Positions 7,536-14,740 of a stretch of 64,000 bases of DNA are shown here, piece by piece. The stretch is from Lignipirellula cremea (GTDB lineage Bacteria; Planctomycetota; Planctomycetia; Pirellulales; Pirellulaceae), in NCBI RefSeq assembly GCF_007751035.1, contig NZ_CP036433.1:7235001-7299000 (forward strand), in the 5' to 3' direction. The translations under genes were made by a program, and so were the position numbers. Each line of letters opens with the position of its first letter. Position 1 is the stretch's first letter. Below the pieces are notes generated by a model. That model searched no databases. It saw nothing but the letters and a program-made list of their open reading frames with translations, and was not told where the DNA came from.

Positions 7536-10430
7536 GTGGTGAAACTCAATACGATGGCCGGCGTCTGCTTGCTGCTGATCGCAACCGCGGCGGGGGCTGA
7601 TGATCAGGACGAGTTCCGCGTCAAGCGAGAGGCGGTGTTCGCCTTTACGGAGAAGCCAACGGTGGTCCGCGGCGATAACCAGTTTGTGATAACCTTCGCC
7701 TCGCAAGCGTACTGCGACGTCTCGGTGGTTGTCGAGAACGGCGATGGCCGCATCGTGCGTCATCTGGCCGCCGGCGTGCTGGGGGAGAATGCGCCCGAGC
7801 CACTGCAGCCCCATTCGCTCCGCCAGCGCATCGTATGGGACGGCAAGGATGATCGCGGCGCCTACCTGGATCCGGTCGCCGGGCATCGGGTCCGCGTGTC
7901 GCTCGGCCTGCAGCCGCAGTATGAGAAAACGCTGCTGTGGGAGCCTCGGTTGCGGATGCACCAGGACACGCCCGGCATGGCCGCATCGCCCGAGGGGGTG
8001 TATGTCTACGATGGTCGCGTGCTGGATCATGTGCGGCTGTTCAGCCATGAAGGGGAGTACGTCCGCACGATCTACCCGTTTCCCGCCGACCAGGTCGACA
8101 AGGTGCAAGGGCTGCACTGGCGGCCCTTCCCGGAAGACGGCGCGCCACAGCCGCTGAAAGAAGGCTTCCACCAGGCGACGCTGCTCAGCTCCGGCCAGAA
8201 TGCCGGCTTCGACGCCCGGCTGGGGATCGGCATCGATGCCCATAACAACGACCACGGGGCCGTCTGGGGGAATGCCGCTTCCATGCTGGCCGTGCGGGGC
8301 AAGCGCCTGGCGCTGGGTCGATTGAAACTGAACCGCCTGGCGACCGACGGTTCTTCCGGCGGGCTGGACATCCATGGGCCCGACATCGCCTTTCCCATCA
8401 GTCCCCAGGGGAACTATCGCAAGACCGAACCGATCCCCGTCCCGCCACGGAGTGCGGCCTTTAGTCCCGACGGCAAAACGCTCTACCTGACCGGCTACGT
8501 GCATGGGCATGGCTCCGCCGCCAGCCGCGATATCGTGCTGATCAATTTCTATGACTGGCTGCCGGGCGTCACGCGGATTGACTTCGCCAACGGAGCCGCC
8601 GCCGAGACCTTCCTGGGCGGGATGCAAATCGAAGACGCCGGCGACGACAACCAGCACTTCGCCGCCCCGTCTTCCGTCGATGTCGACCCGCAGGGCCGGA
8701 TCTATGTGAGCGACTATGCGAACGACCGGATCCAGGTTTACGCGCCCGACGGAAGCCATCTGAAAACGATTCCCAGCCAGCGACCCGCGCAGGTCGCCGT
8801 GGACCAGCAGACGGGACAGATCTATGTCTTCCACTGGTGGCTGCCGCAGGGAAAAACAAACGGGGGACGTCCGCCGACCACCGGCGCCAGCGTCAAGAAA
8901 GAACAGCTCGGGGCGTTCAACCAGCTCTCCGTGCTGAAGTCGTTCGATGATCCGGTCGAAACGGCCCGTTACCCGCTGACACTGCAGGCTCCGCCTTCGC
9001 GCGGGTCGGGCTACTCGTACCGGGCGGTCTACGACTCCTGGGCGAAATCGCCAACGTTCTGGATCACCTCGGAATGGGGCCGCTCGGACTTTCTGTCGCG
9101 CGACAAATCGCCGGACGCAAGCGCCAACCTGCAGCTGTTTCAACTGCAGGGAGACAAGGTCGTACTGCTGCGTGACTTCAACGAAGACGCCCGGCGCCAG
9201 GTGCAGCGGGTCGCCTGGCCCGAATACTCCCGGCAGCGGCTGCATGTGGATCCGGTGCGCGGGCATCTGTACGTGGCCGAAGGCCAGTCGGCGGTCGGCA
9301 AATCAACTTACACCTTGCTGCGCGTCGACCCGGAGACGGAGCAGGTCGAGAACGTGCCGCTGCCGTTCGACGCCGAAGATATCTGTTTCGACAGCGAAGG
9401 GCTGGCCTACCTGAGATCGTTCTATTACGTCGTGCGCTACGATCCCGTTACCTGGCGGGAAACGCCCTGGGACTACGGGGAAGAGCATGCCGACCTGCGA
9501 ACCAGTTCCAGCCGCCGAGGGAAAACCCAGGCGACCGCGCAGTCGGTGCTCCGCTTGCCGGTCGAGGCTGCCGGACTCCATCATCACGGCGGCATGGGCG
9601 TATCGCCCCGCGGGCATCTGGCCGTCGCCGTGAACAATCATGTCGAGACCGAAGTCAGCCGGAAGGATATCGACGATGTGGCCGAGAATGTCGGCGGCAA
9701 CGCGTACGTCCCGCCGGCCTGGCCGGGACGCGTGCGGTATGGCGAGGTGCATGTGTTCGACCGGCATGGCCAGTTACTGCACCAGGACGCGTTGCCTGGC
9801 GCCGTGCAACTTGACGGTATCCAGATCGACCGGAACGACGATCTGTACGCGCTTTCTTCCACCACCCGGATCCTCGACGGCAAACCGTACTTCAACGACA
9901 TGACGGAAACGCTGGTCAAAATCAAACCGGGGGCCGGTCGCTTTATCGGGGACTCGGACAAGGCCGTTTTGCCTCTGTCGCCGGAGCGGAAACCGGCCCG
10001 GCCGGCCGAGCTGTTTAACGGCTTGCTGGGGAAGGGCTGGCTGGAGGGGGCCGAATGGTTCTACGGCGGACTCGGCTTCGCCGGGAAGAATGCGGGCCGA
10101 TCCGGCGGCGGCTGCAACTGCTATAACTCCCGGTTCGCGCTCGATTATCTGGGACGTTCGTTCGCACCGTCGGTCGGCCATCACAGCGTGGCCGTGCTGG
10201 ATTCCAACGGCAATCTCATCCTGCGAATCGGTCGTTACGGGAACGTCGATAGCGCCGGACCCGACAGCCAGGTTCCGCTGGGCGGCGACGAGGTAGGCCT
10301 GTTTTACGCCCCCTATGTGGCCGTACACACCGACCGCCGGCTGTTCATCGCCGATCCCGGCAACGCCCGGATCGTCAGCGTTCGACTGGATTACCATGCG
10401 ACCGAACAAGTGGCGCTGGAAGGGGAATAG
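7536..10430 (+). CDS. Secreted NHL / beta-propeller protein
   Basis: The GTG at 7536 (ATG 7554 is an alternative) is followed by a signal peptide with a hydrophobic core (GVCLLLIATAAGA) in a 964-residue protein. An N-terminal Ig-like/FlgD-like segment (GRIVRHLAAG, then WDGKDDRGAYLDP) is followed by propeller repeats. The clearest is at about residues 380-430, with SVDVDPQGRIYVSDYANDRI and VYAPDG, and there is a similar C-terminal unit ending IADPGNARIVSV. NHL propellers mediate protein or ligand contacts, and no enzyme motif is visible. It is related in style to the 1766-aa protein encoded at 22520-27820. Proteins of this kind are abundant in planctomycetes with extracellular lifestyles. Substrate unknown. 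Confidence 0.72.
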   Translation: MVKLNTMAGVCLLLIATAAGADDQDEFRVKREAVFAFTEKPTVVRGDNQFVITFASQAYCDVSVVVENGDGRIVRHLAAGVLGENAPEPLQPHSLRQRIVWDGKDDRGAYLDPVAGHRVRVSLGLQPQYEKTLLWEPRLRMHQDTPGMAASPEGVYVYDGRVLDHVRLFSHEGEYVRTIYPFPADQVDKVQGLHWRPFPEDGAPQPLKEGFHQATLLSSGQNAGFDARLGIGIDAHNNDHGAVWGNAASMLAVRGKRLALGRLKLNRLATDGSSGGLDIHGPDIAFPISPQGNYRKTEPIPVPPRSAAFSPDGKTLYLTGYVHGHGSAASRDIVLINFYDWLPGVTRIDFANGAAAETFLGGMQIEDAGDDNQHFAAPSSVDVDPQGRIYVSDYANDRIQVYAPDGSHLKTIPSQRPAQVAVDQQTGQIYVFHWWLPQGKTNGGRPPTTGASVKKEQLGAFNQLSVLKSFDDPVETARYPLTLQAPPSRGSGYSYRAVYDSWAKSPTFWITSEWGRSDFLSRDKSPDASANLQLFQLQGDKVVLLRDFNEDARRQVQRVAWPEYSRQRLHVDPVRGHLYVAEGQSAVGKSTYTLLRVDPETEQVENVPLPFDAEDICFDSEGLAYLRSFYYVVRYDPVTWRETPWDYGEEHADLRTSSSRRGKTQATAQSVLRLPVEAAGLHHHGGMGVSPRGHLAVAVNNHVETEVSRKDIDDVAENVGGNAYVPPAWPGRVRYGEVHVFDRHGQLLHQDALPGAVQLDGIQIDRNDDLYALSSTTRILDGKPYFNDMTETLVKIKPGAGRFIGDSDKAVLPLSPERKPARPAELFNGLLGKGWLEGAEWFYGGLGFAGKNAGRSGGGCNCYNSRFALDYLGRSFAPSVGHHSVAVLDSNGNLILRIGRYGNVDSAGPDSQVPLGGDEVGLFYAPYVAVHTDRRLFIADPGNARIVSVRLDYHATEQVALEGE

Positions 10431-10450
10431 ACGGAGAAAGTCGGCGTTCG

Positions 10451-10592
10451 CTCGGAACACGAAATTTTGCCAAACGGAAGTCGTCGGTCAGTCGTCTTTT
10501 GCTCCGCAAAAGAACGCGATCTTTCACGGAGTGAAAGTCGACTTTCCGGCGTCTGCTGTTTCTCAGAACGACGCACCAGAATCCGGCAGTGA
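10451..10592 (+). repeat. BIME-like hairpin repeat, copy 2 (near consensus)
   Basis: This near-complete copy lies between convergent genes. It starts at CGGAACACGAAATTTTG, has hairpin CTTTTGCTCCGCAAAAG, an 8-nt spacer AACGCGAT, then hairpin CTTTCACGGAGTGAAAG. Both stems are perfect at 7 bp. It ends near AGAATCCGGCAGT. Confidence 0.9.
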
Positions 10593-10658
10593 TTCTCTTC
10601 ACCGCCCGAGCAAAAGACGCTGGGCCGACGATTTTCGACGGGGATGCGTCGCGCGTAT

Positions 10659-11090
10659 CTATGCGGGCCGCCAGTCCAGGTGGAAGACCTGCTGCTTCCA
10701 GGCGTCGAGAAAATCCCGATTGCTGGCGAGCAGTTCGGGATGCGAGTAGAGTGCTTCCGCGCCAAGCCACTGGTACGATTCCACCTCCCGCGGGTCCAGC
10801 TGCAGCGGGACGCCGGCCGGCAGTTCGATCTGCATCCAGACCAGATCAACGCCCCACGGCGTCTGGCTGGCCCACAGTCGCGGCCCCAGGATCGCGGCCA
10901 CCCCCAGCTCTTCCTGAATCTCCCTGGCGAGCGCTTCCGCTTCACTCTCGCCCGCTTCCATCCCGCCTCCAGGAAAGCAGTACGCCCCCGGCGCCGCGAC
11001 AAACTGCGAACGCCGAATCACCAGAAACTGCTCGTCACGCCAGACAACGCCCACCACCCCCCGCCGCCTGGTTGTTCTCGGCGTGTTCAT
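10659..11090 (-). CDS. NUDIX hydrolase
   Basis: The 143-residue protein starts at ATG 11090, preceded by GAGGAA four bases upstream; a longer frame to 11177 lacks such a site and runs into repeat DNA. The NUDIX box is complete: G42-x5-E48-x7-R56-E57-I-x-E60-E61-x-G63. NUDIX enzymes hydrolyse nucleoside diphosphates linked to another group, typically damaged or signalling nucleotides, in the cytoplasm with Mg2+. The substrate cannot be read from the sequence; the compact length fits the MutT/ADP-ribose-like general class. The gene stands alone, convergent with the NHL gene across a hairpin repeat. Confidence 0.9.
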   Translation of the reverse strand: MNTPRTTRRRGVVGVVWRDEQFLVIRRSQFVAAPGAYCFPGGGMEAGESEAEALAREIQEELGVAAILGPRLWASQTPWGVDLVWMQIELPAGVPLQLDPREVESYQWLGAEALYSHPELLASNRDFLDAWKQQVFHLDWRPA

Positions 11091-11130
11091 GCGGTTCCTC
11101 TTAAGCTGAAGAAGCGGGTCATCTCTTGAA

Positions 11131-11165
11131 TGCGCCGCAATGGCAAAGTTTGGGCGGCCCCTTTT
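11131..11165. repeat. Terminator-like hairpin repeat, copy A (degenerate)
   Basis: The sequence cgccgcaatggcaaagtt followed by tgggcggcccctttt matches copies B and C. The stem is imperfect. It lies at the left edge of the accessory island. Confidence 0.55.
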
Positions 11166-11200
11166 GGGTGTTTGCAAATAAGCATCGCGGTCATCCCTGT

Positions 11201-11393
11201 CTCACTTTCCTCATGATCCCGATCGGGGTAACACCGGAATATGGGTAGTTATCCAGTCGGCGTCACGCGGTAACAGCCGCCTGTGAAGAGGGGGGCGCCA
11301 CAAGATGCTTGGCAAGCCCCCTCATTTAGTGGAATCGTAATTCAAAGCTTCCTCGCAAACGGGAATTTTAGTAGAAAAACGAGTTGTGGTGCC
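11201..11393. repeat. Diverged direct repeat of ~190 bp, left copy
   Basis: This stretch aligns colinearly with 12636-12827. Shared blocks include tttcctcat(g/a)atcccgatcggg, taacac(c/t)gga, a G-rich tract, a C-rich tract with cccctc/catt, gtggaatcgta/gtggtatcgta and gaaaaac(g/a)agtt. Left and right copies flank the HEPN-like gene in the same orientation; each ends about 10 bp before the next ORF boundary. Confidence 0.75.
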
Positions 11394-11401
11394 AACGGGC
11401 G

Positions 11402-12433
11402 CTACTTCTCTTTCAGACTCGCAGCCACTTCGGGACTCAGTCTCTTTATGGCCCAATCATAGCCTCGGTAATAGTCGAGCATATACAGTAAGTCACGAAC
11501 GGCTTCGAGCATTAGCCGCACCTCTTCGGTTGTTACCGTTTCTTCACGTCCATGCACGAGTTTATTGCGCAATTCGATGCCTTTTTTGATCATGGAAATG
11601 ATATTCTTGGGCGGTCGACGAACCTCACCGTTAATCTGATTCCGTGCGGGCAGCTGCGCCATGTACTCGCGCAACATGCGATCTAGTGGCGGAGACTGCA
11701 AGTTTTCGACAATCCAACTCATCGAAGGGTTCAAGTCCGTCAAAGCTGTCTTGAACCCGGTCTCCGCTGCCGCAATACCCATCACAAGTGCACTTCGGGG
11801 ATTGTCCCGTTGATTCTGCCATGCTTCACGAAACAGATCGTGATACAACGGTTGCTTCGATTGAAACTGAATTAGGCTTTCAACATTCGATCGACATTCC
11901 TCGCCGAAATCGGCCTCCTGCATTTCCGGCATATGCAGGGTGAATGTTCCAGCGACTATTTGCCGGTTCAAGAATCCATGCTCGTCGAAAACCTCCTCGC
12001 CCTTCCTTTCATCGTGCCATCTCATCCATGACCATAAACTCTGAAGTCTCAACGGTCCACCGACGATTCCCATTCGCCAACGAACCAAGTTGAATATCTC
12101 AGACGCCATGCGGTCCATATCCCCGTGCAACGAAACTATGAAATCGCGATAGGCGTCCGGCAAGCTTGTGAACCCGTCCTGATTCACGCCGCCAAGACGC
12201 CAATCAATTTCTGCGACTCCGGTAAACACGGCGCACACTGAATCTGAAATGTCATCCTTGCGATGAATTGTTTGTACCAACACTTGCGGTTCTTCATCTT
12301 CGCTGAACGGATGCGTGTAACGCATGAACAGCGAAAACATCTGGTTGGGATCATCAAACTGGATTGCCCCAAAATCCTTGAGCGGCGGCTCAAATTTCCA
12401 GGGATCTAGTCGGTAATACGTTTGGAACAGCAC
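11402..12433 (-). CDS. Hypothetical protein with HEPN-like C-terminus
   Basis: A GTG start at 12433 has GGAG seven bases upstream. The 343-residue protein is not recognised over its first ~180 residues. Residues ~195-325 are helical and contain R289-N-K-L-V-H294-G, an R-x4-H motif in the style of HEPN domains, preceded by a helix (SALVMGIAAAETGFKTAL) of the kind seen in that fold. HEPN proteins are commonly RNases in toxin, abortive-infection and CRISPR-linked systems; catalytic use of these residues is inference. Base composition is more AT-rich than the neighbours and codon use is less biased, which suggests horizontal acquisition. It is flanked on both sides by the ~190-bp direct repeats, so it could be lost by recombination. 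Confidence 0.6.
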   Translation of the reverse strand: MLFQTYYRLDPWKFEPPLKDFGAIQFDDPNQMFSLFMRYTHPFSEDEEPQVLVQTIHRKDDISDSVCAVFTGVAEIDWRLGGVNQDGFTSLPDAYRDFIVSLHGDMDRMASEIFNLVRWRMGIVGGPLRLQSLWSWMRWHDERKGEEVFDEHGFLNRQIVAGTFTLHMPEMQEADFGEECRSNVESLIQFQSKQPLYHDLFREAWQNQRDNPRSALVMGIAAAETGFKTALTDLNPSMSWIVENLQSPPLDRMLREYMAQLPARNQINGEVRRPPKNIISMIKKGIELRNKLVHGREETVTTEEVRLMLEAVRDLLYMLDYYRGYDWAIKRLSPEVAASLKEK

Positions 12434-12558
12434 TGCGAATCTCCATAAGTCGTTTTTTTAATGACACCAAGATTGTCACGCAGGTTCAGCGATACTTTAA
12501 CCAGACAAACCAGACACCCACCTTTTGGCTCGAGAAGCGAGCCATCCCATGGTTGTCC

Positions 12559-12592
12559 CTCAATGGCGAAGGTTGCGCAGCCCCGTTTAGCG
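12559..12592. repeat. Terminator-like hairpin repeat, copy B (degenerate)
   Basis: The block caatggcgaaggttgcgcag followed by ccccgttt matches the loop and right arm of copy C, but the left arm has decayed. Confidence 0.5.
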
Positions 12593-12635
12593 GAAGGAAC
12601 CTGGCGTAACCGTCGAGCACCTCGTTCAGCCATCT

Positions 12636-12827
12636 CTCGATTTCCTCATAATCCCGATCGGGATAACACTGGAACAGGGGGCGCGATCCAGCCGGTGCCA
12701 CACCGCAACCACTCCCTTCCGGGAGGGGGGGGTGCCTCAAACTGCTTGACACCCCTCCATTTCGTGGTATCGTATCGCACAGTGTCCCTGCAAAAGGGGA
12801 TTTCCGTCGAAAAACAAGTTAGACACC
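12636..12827. repeat. Diverged direct repeat of ~190 bp, right copy
   Basis: This is the partner of 11201-11393 in the same orientation, ending ~12 bp before the ATG at 12840. The two copies are 1.43 kb apart and enclose the HEPN-like gene. Confidence 0.75.
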
Positions 12828-12839
12828 TCGGCGCGAAGC

Positions 12840-13691
12840 ATGGATCGAACTCGCAAGTACTACTCGGTGCGCACCGGGAAGAATCCACAGGCCGAAGCGA
12901 TCGACTTGGTGGTCTTGCGCAAGCTCTTCAAGACGCTGTTCCTTCAGCTGGAGAGCGATGGCTTCTTCCAGGAGTCCCTGGGCTTCGAGTGCGTTGATGC
13001 AGGGCTCATTCCCGGAAACGTGGGTCACGATGTTGAGGGAGCCGTCCTTCTGGCACTTCGCAAGACGGGCCTCACGCCCATTCACATGAAGATCGACGAG
13101 TATTCGGAAGACGACCTCTTTGACATCGTCGAGTTCCTCTACGACCACTGCGCAAAGCCAACTAAGCGGCATTATCACAGCTGGAACGAATGCGGATGGC
13201 ACTGCGACGCCTTCGACGTGGAAGCCGGGCGCAGAGAATTCCGTGAGAAGGTGAATCGAGTCTTGGCCATCTATGCGGATGGCTTCGAACTCTCAGTCGA
13301 CGGAGAGGTTCTCGCACTCGCCGAGACGGGTCTCGAAGGTCTCTTTGAGGCTCCGCTACCGGCGCTGGATCCGGACAACGTTGAACTTCGAATCGAGGCG
13401 GCCCGCACGAAGTTCCGGCGTCATCGTGCCTCCCTCGACGATCGCCGGGAGGCGCTCCGAGAGTTGGCTGACGTCCTTGAGTACTTGCGTCCAAAGCTGA
13501 AGGAAGTCCTACATCAGGACGATGAGAACGACCTATTCAATCTCGCCAACAACTTCGGCATTCGCCATCACAACCAGCGACAGAAGACGAAGTACGACAG
13601 GCCGATCTGGTACAGCTGGATGTTCTACTACTATCTCGCGACCCTACACGCCGCTCTTCGCCTGATCGCGAAACACGACGCTGGTGGGTAG
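12840..13691 (+). CDS. Hypothetical protein, possible HEPN/abortive-infection type
   Basis: The protein has 283 residues, starts at ATG 12840 and has only a weak upstream purine tract. It is not assigned to a named family. The C-terminal ~80 residues are helical, with FNLANNFGIRHHNQ (R242-H243-H244-N245) followed by an aromatic-rich helix WYSWMFYYYLATLHAALRL. This resembles C-terminal HEPN-like domains in abortive-infection-type proteins (pattern memory, not a search). The N-terminal part has several Asp, His and Cys residues (HYHSWNECGWHCD at about 111-123) that could bind metal. It sits inside the repeat-bounded island next to a PIN toxin pair. A defence or toxin role is plausible but inferred from context. 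Confidence 0.5.
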   Translation: MDRTRKYYSVRTGKNPQAEAIDLVVLRKLFKTLFLQLESDGFFQESLGFECVDAGLIPGNVGHDVEGAVLLALRKTGLTPIHMKIDEYSEDDLFDIVEFLYDHCAKPTKRHYHSWNECGWHCDAFDVEAGRREFREKVNRVLAIYADGFELSVDGEVLALAETGLEGLFEAPLPALDPDNVELRIEAARTKFRRHRASLDDRREALRELADVLEYLRPKLKEVLHQDDENDLFNLANNFGIRHHNQRQKTKYDRPIWYSWMFYYYLATLHAALRLIAKHDAGG

Positions 13692-13839
13692 CGAGCTGTC
13701 TAAAAAAAAGGTGCACCGGAGTTGCCGGGCGGGCTGAATTTGAGATCAAAGTCAACCTTCGCCACCCGGTTACGCTAAGCGTTCGCCGACCGGCAGGTGC
13801 GCAACAGCCTCGCTGCGCGACACCTGGTGAGATGATTCG
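13692..13839. other. Short intergenic gap with palindrome
   Basis: The gap contains an A8 tract and, at about 13767-13795, ccggtt-ACGCT-a-AGCGT-tcgccgaccgg: a perfect 5-bp palindrome nested in CCGGT/ACCGG arms. It may terminate the preceding gene. Confidence 0.35.
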
Positions 13840-14322
13840 ATGCAAAGTGTTTACCTCGAAACGACCGTCATTGGCAACATCGCTGGACGCGTCCATCCTG
13901 ATTTGGCAATGGCGGCCAGGCAATCCGTCACCAGACGATGGTGGGATACTGCGCCAGATCGCTACGAATTATTCATCTCAGCGCTGGTCGTTGACGAATG
14001 CAACGGCGGGGACCCAACTGCTGCCTCAGAGCGTCTCGCTGTGATTCGCGACCTTCCCATGATCGAGGGCGGCGACGGCGCAAAATCCCTCGCTGGACTG
14101 CTGCTTGACGGCAAGGCGGTTCCTCGGTCCGAGCCGCGGGACGCAACCCACATTGCAATTGCTGCCGTGAACGGGATTGAATTGTTGGCAACTTGGAACT
14201 TCAAGCATATACTTAATCCTGCCACGCAACACTTGATTGACGCCGTCTGTCGCAACGCGGGCTATGAGCCGGCGACGATCTGCACCCCCGAACAACTGCT
14301 GGAGGCGTTCGATGATTCCTGA
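13840..14322 (+). CDS. PIN-domain toxin-like protein (VapC type)
   Basis: The 160-residue protein has the PIN fold signature: an opening beta-strand with an acidic residue (VYLETTVIGN, E7), a middle acidic site (VVDEC), and the conserved RDATHIAIA helix near residue 100 followed by LLATWNFKHI. PIN proteins are Mg2+-dependent RNases, typically the toxin of type II toxin-antitoxin modules. The first acidic residue is Glu rather than Asp, which is usual in one PIN subfamily beginning YLETT. A small ORF overlaps its 3' end by 11 bp and is the likely antitoxin. GGTGAG lies a few bases upstream of the ATG. It belongs to the accessory island. Confidence 0.8.
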   Translation: MQSVYLETTVIGNIAGRVHPDLAMAARQSVTRRWWDTAPDRYELFISALVVDECNGGDPTAASERLAVIRDLPMIEGGDGAKSLAGLLLDGKAVPRSEPRDATHIAIAAVNGIELLATWNFKHILNPATQHLIDAVCRNAGYEPATICTPEQLLEAFDDS

Positions 14323-14536
14323 CCCTACAGCTGAGATCAAACGTATCCGTCATCAACTCGGTGCGGACGATGATTTCGACCTTGATCGCATTTTTGATCG
14401 GATCCGTCTTCTTCAAACCGACTCGGGACGCAGGTGCATTCGCCGACCCTCACGAAAACCGGCGAACCATGCGATACAACAAAGTAGCGGTGGCGACGTT
14501 TCTACAAGTGGGGAGTCTGCGCCCGCCGCCCGCTGA
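14312..14536 (+). CDS. Small antitoxin-like partner of the PIN protein
   Basis: An ATG at 14312 overlaps the end of the PIN gene, suggesting translational coupling. The 74-residue product begins with an acidic, helix-forming segment (TAEIKRIRHQLGADDDFDLD and then RIFDRIRLLQ) and continues into a basic SGRRCIRRPSRKP stretch. Small proteins of this layout, with IRxIRHxL followed by an FDxDLxxIFxxLR segment, often follow PIN toxins as the antitoxin component. The last ~25 residues (after ANHAI) are Ser/Gly/Ala-rich and may be read-through of non-homologous DNA. No DNA-binding domain is obvious. Confidence 0.5.
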   Translation: MIPDPTAEIKRIRHQLGADDDFDLDRIFDRIRLLQTDSGRRCIRRPSRKPANHAIQQSSGGDVSTSGESAPAAR

Positions 14537-14601
14537 TCGCGGTCGTTCGGCAACAAATCCCGCAATAACCAAGCGCAGAGAAGAGGGCCGGCCATCGTTC
14601 G

Positions 14602-14634
14602 CCGCGCAATGGCAAAGGTTGCGCGGCCCTTTTG
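14602..14634 (+). terminator. Hairpin with T-run, repeat copy C
   Basis: The stem gccgcgcaa (14602-14610) pairs perfectly with ttgcgcggc (14620-14628) over 9 bp, with a 9-nt loop, then cc and TTTT. This looks like a Rho-independent terminator for the PIN/antitoxin pair. Degenerate versions occur at about 11131 and 12559. Confidence 0.6.
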
Positions 14635-14740
14635 GTTCTGAATAGGCGGACCATCCCCTTGTCGACCTGGTTCCGCGCTCCTGCTGTCGAACGGGTCGGG
14701 CAGGGGCGCCCAAGCTGCAGCCTGCCGACATCGCCTGCGC

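Larger units (their letters stand above)
12434..12839. other. Divergent intergenic region with repeats
   Basis: This 406-bp gap separates the HEPN-like gene (minus) and the next plus-strand gene. It contains hairpin-repeat copy B (about 12559-12592) and the right copy of the direct repeat (12636-12827), including a small stem ctccc-ttcc-gggag at 12712-12725. No coding frame is supportable. Confidence 0.65.

Noticed and set aside
7455-9266. 603-codon minus-strand frame opposite the NHL gene
   Set aside because: Antisense shadow; the plus strand has signal peptide and propeller repeats.
11127-14640. Integron cassette array
   Set aside because: There are repeated gene-flanking sequences, but no integrase, and GTTRRRY core sites are not at consistent positions (only GTTAGAC near 12819 fits).
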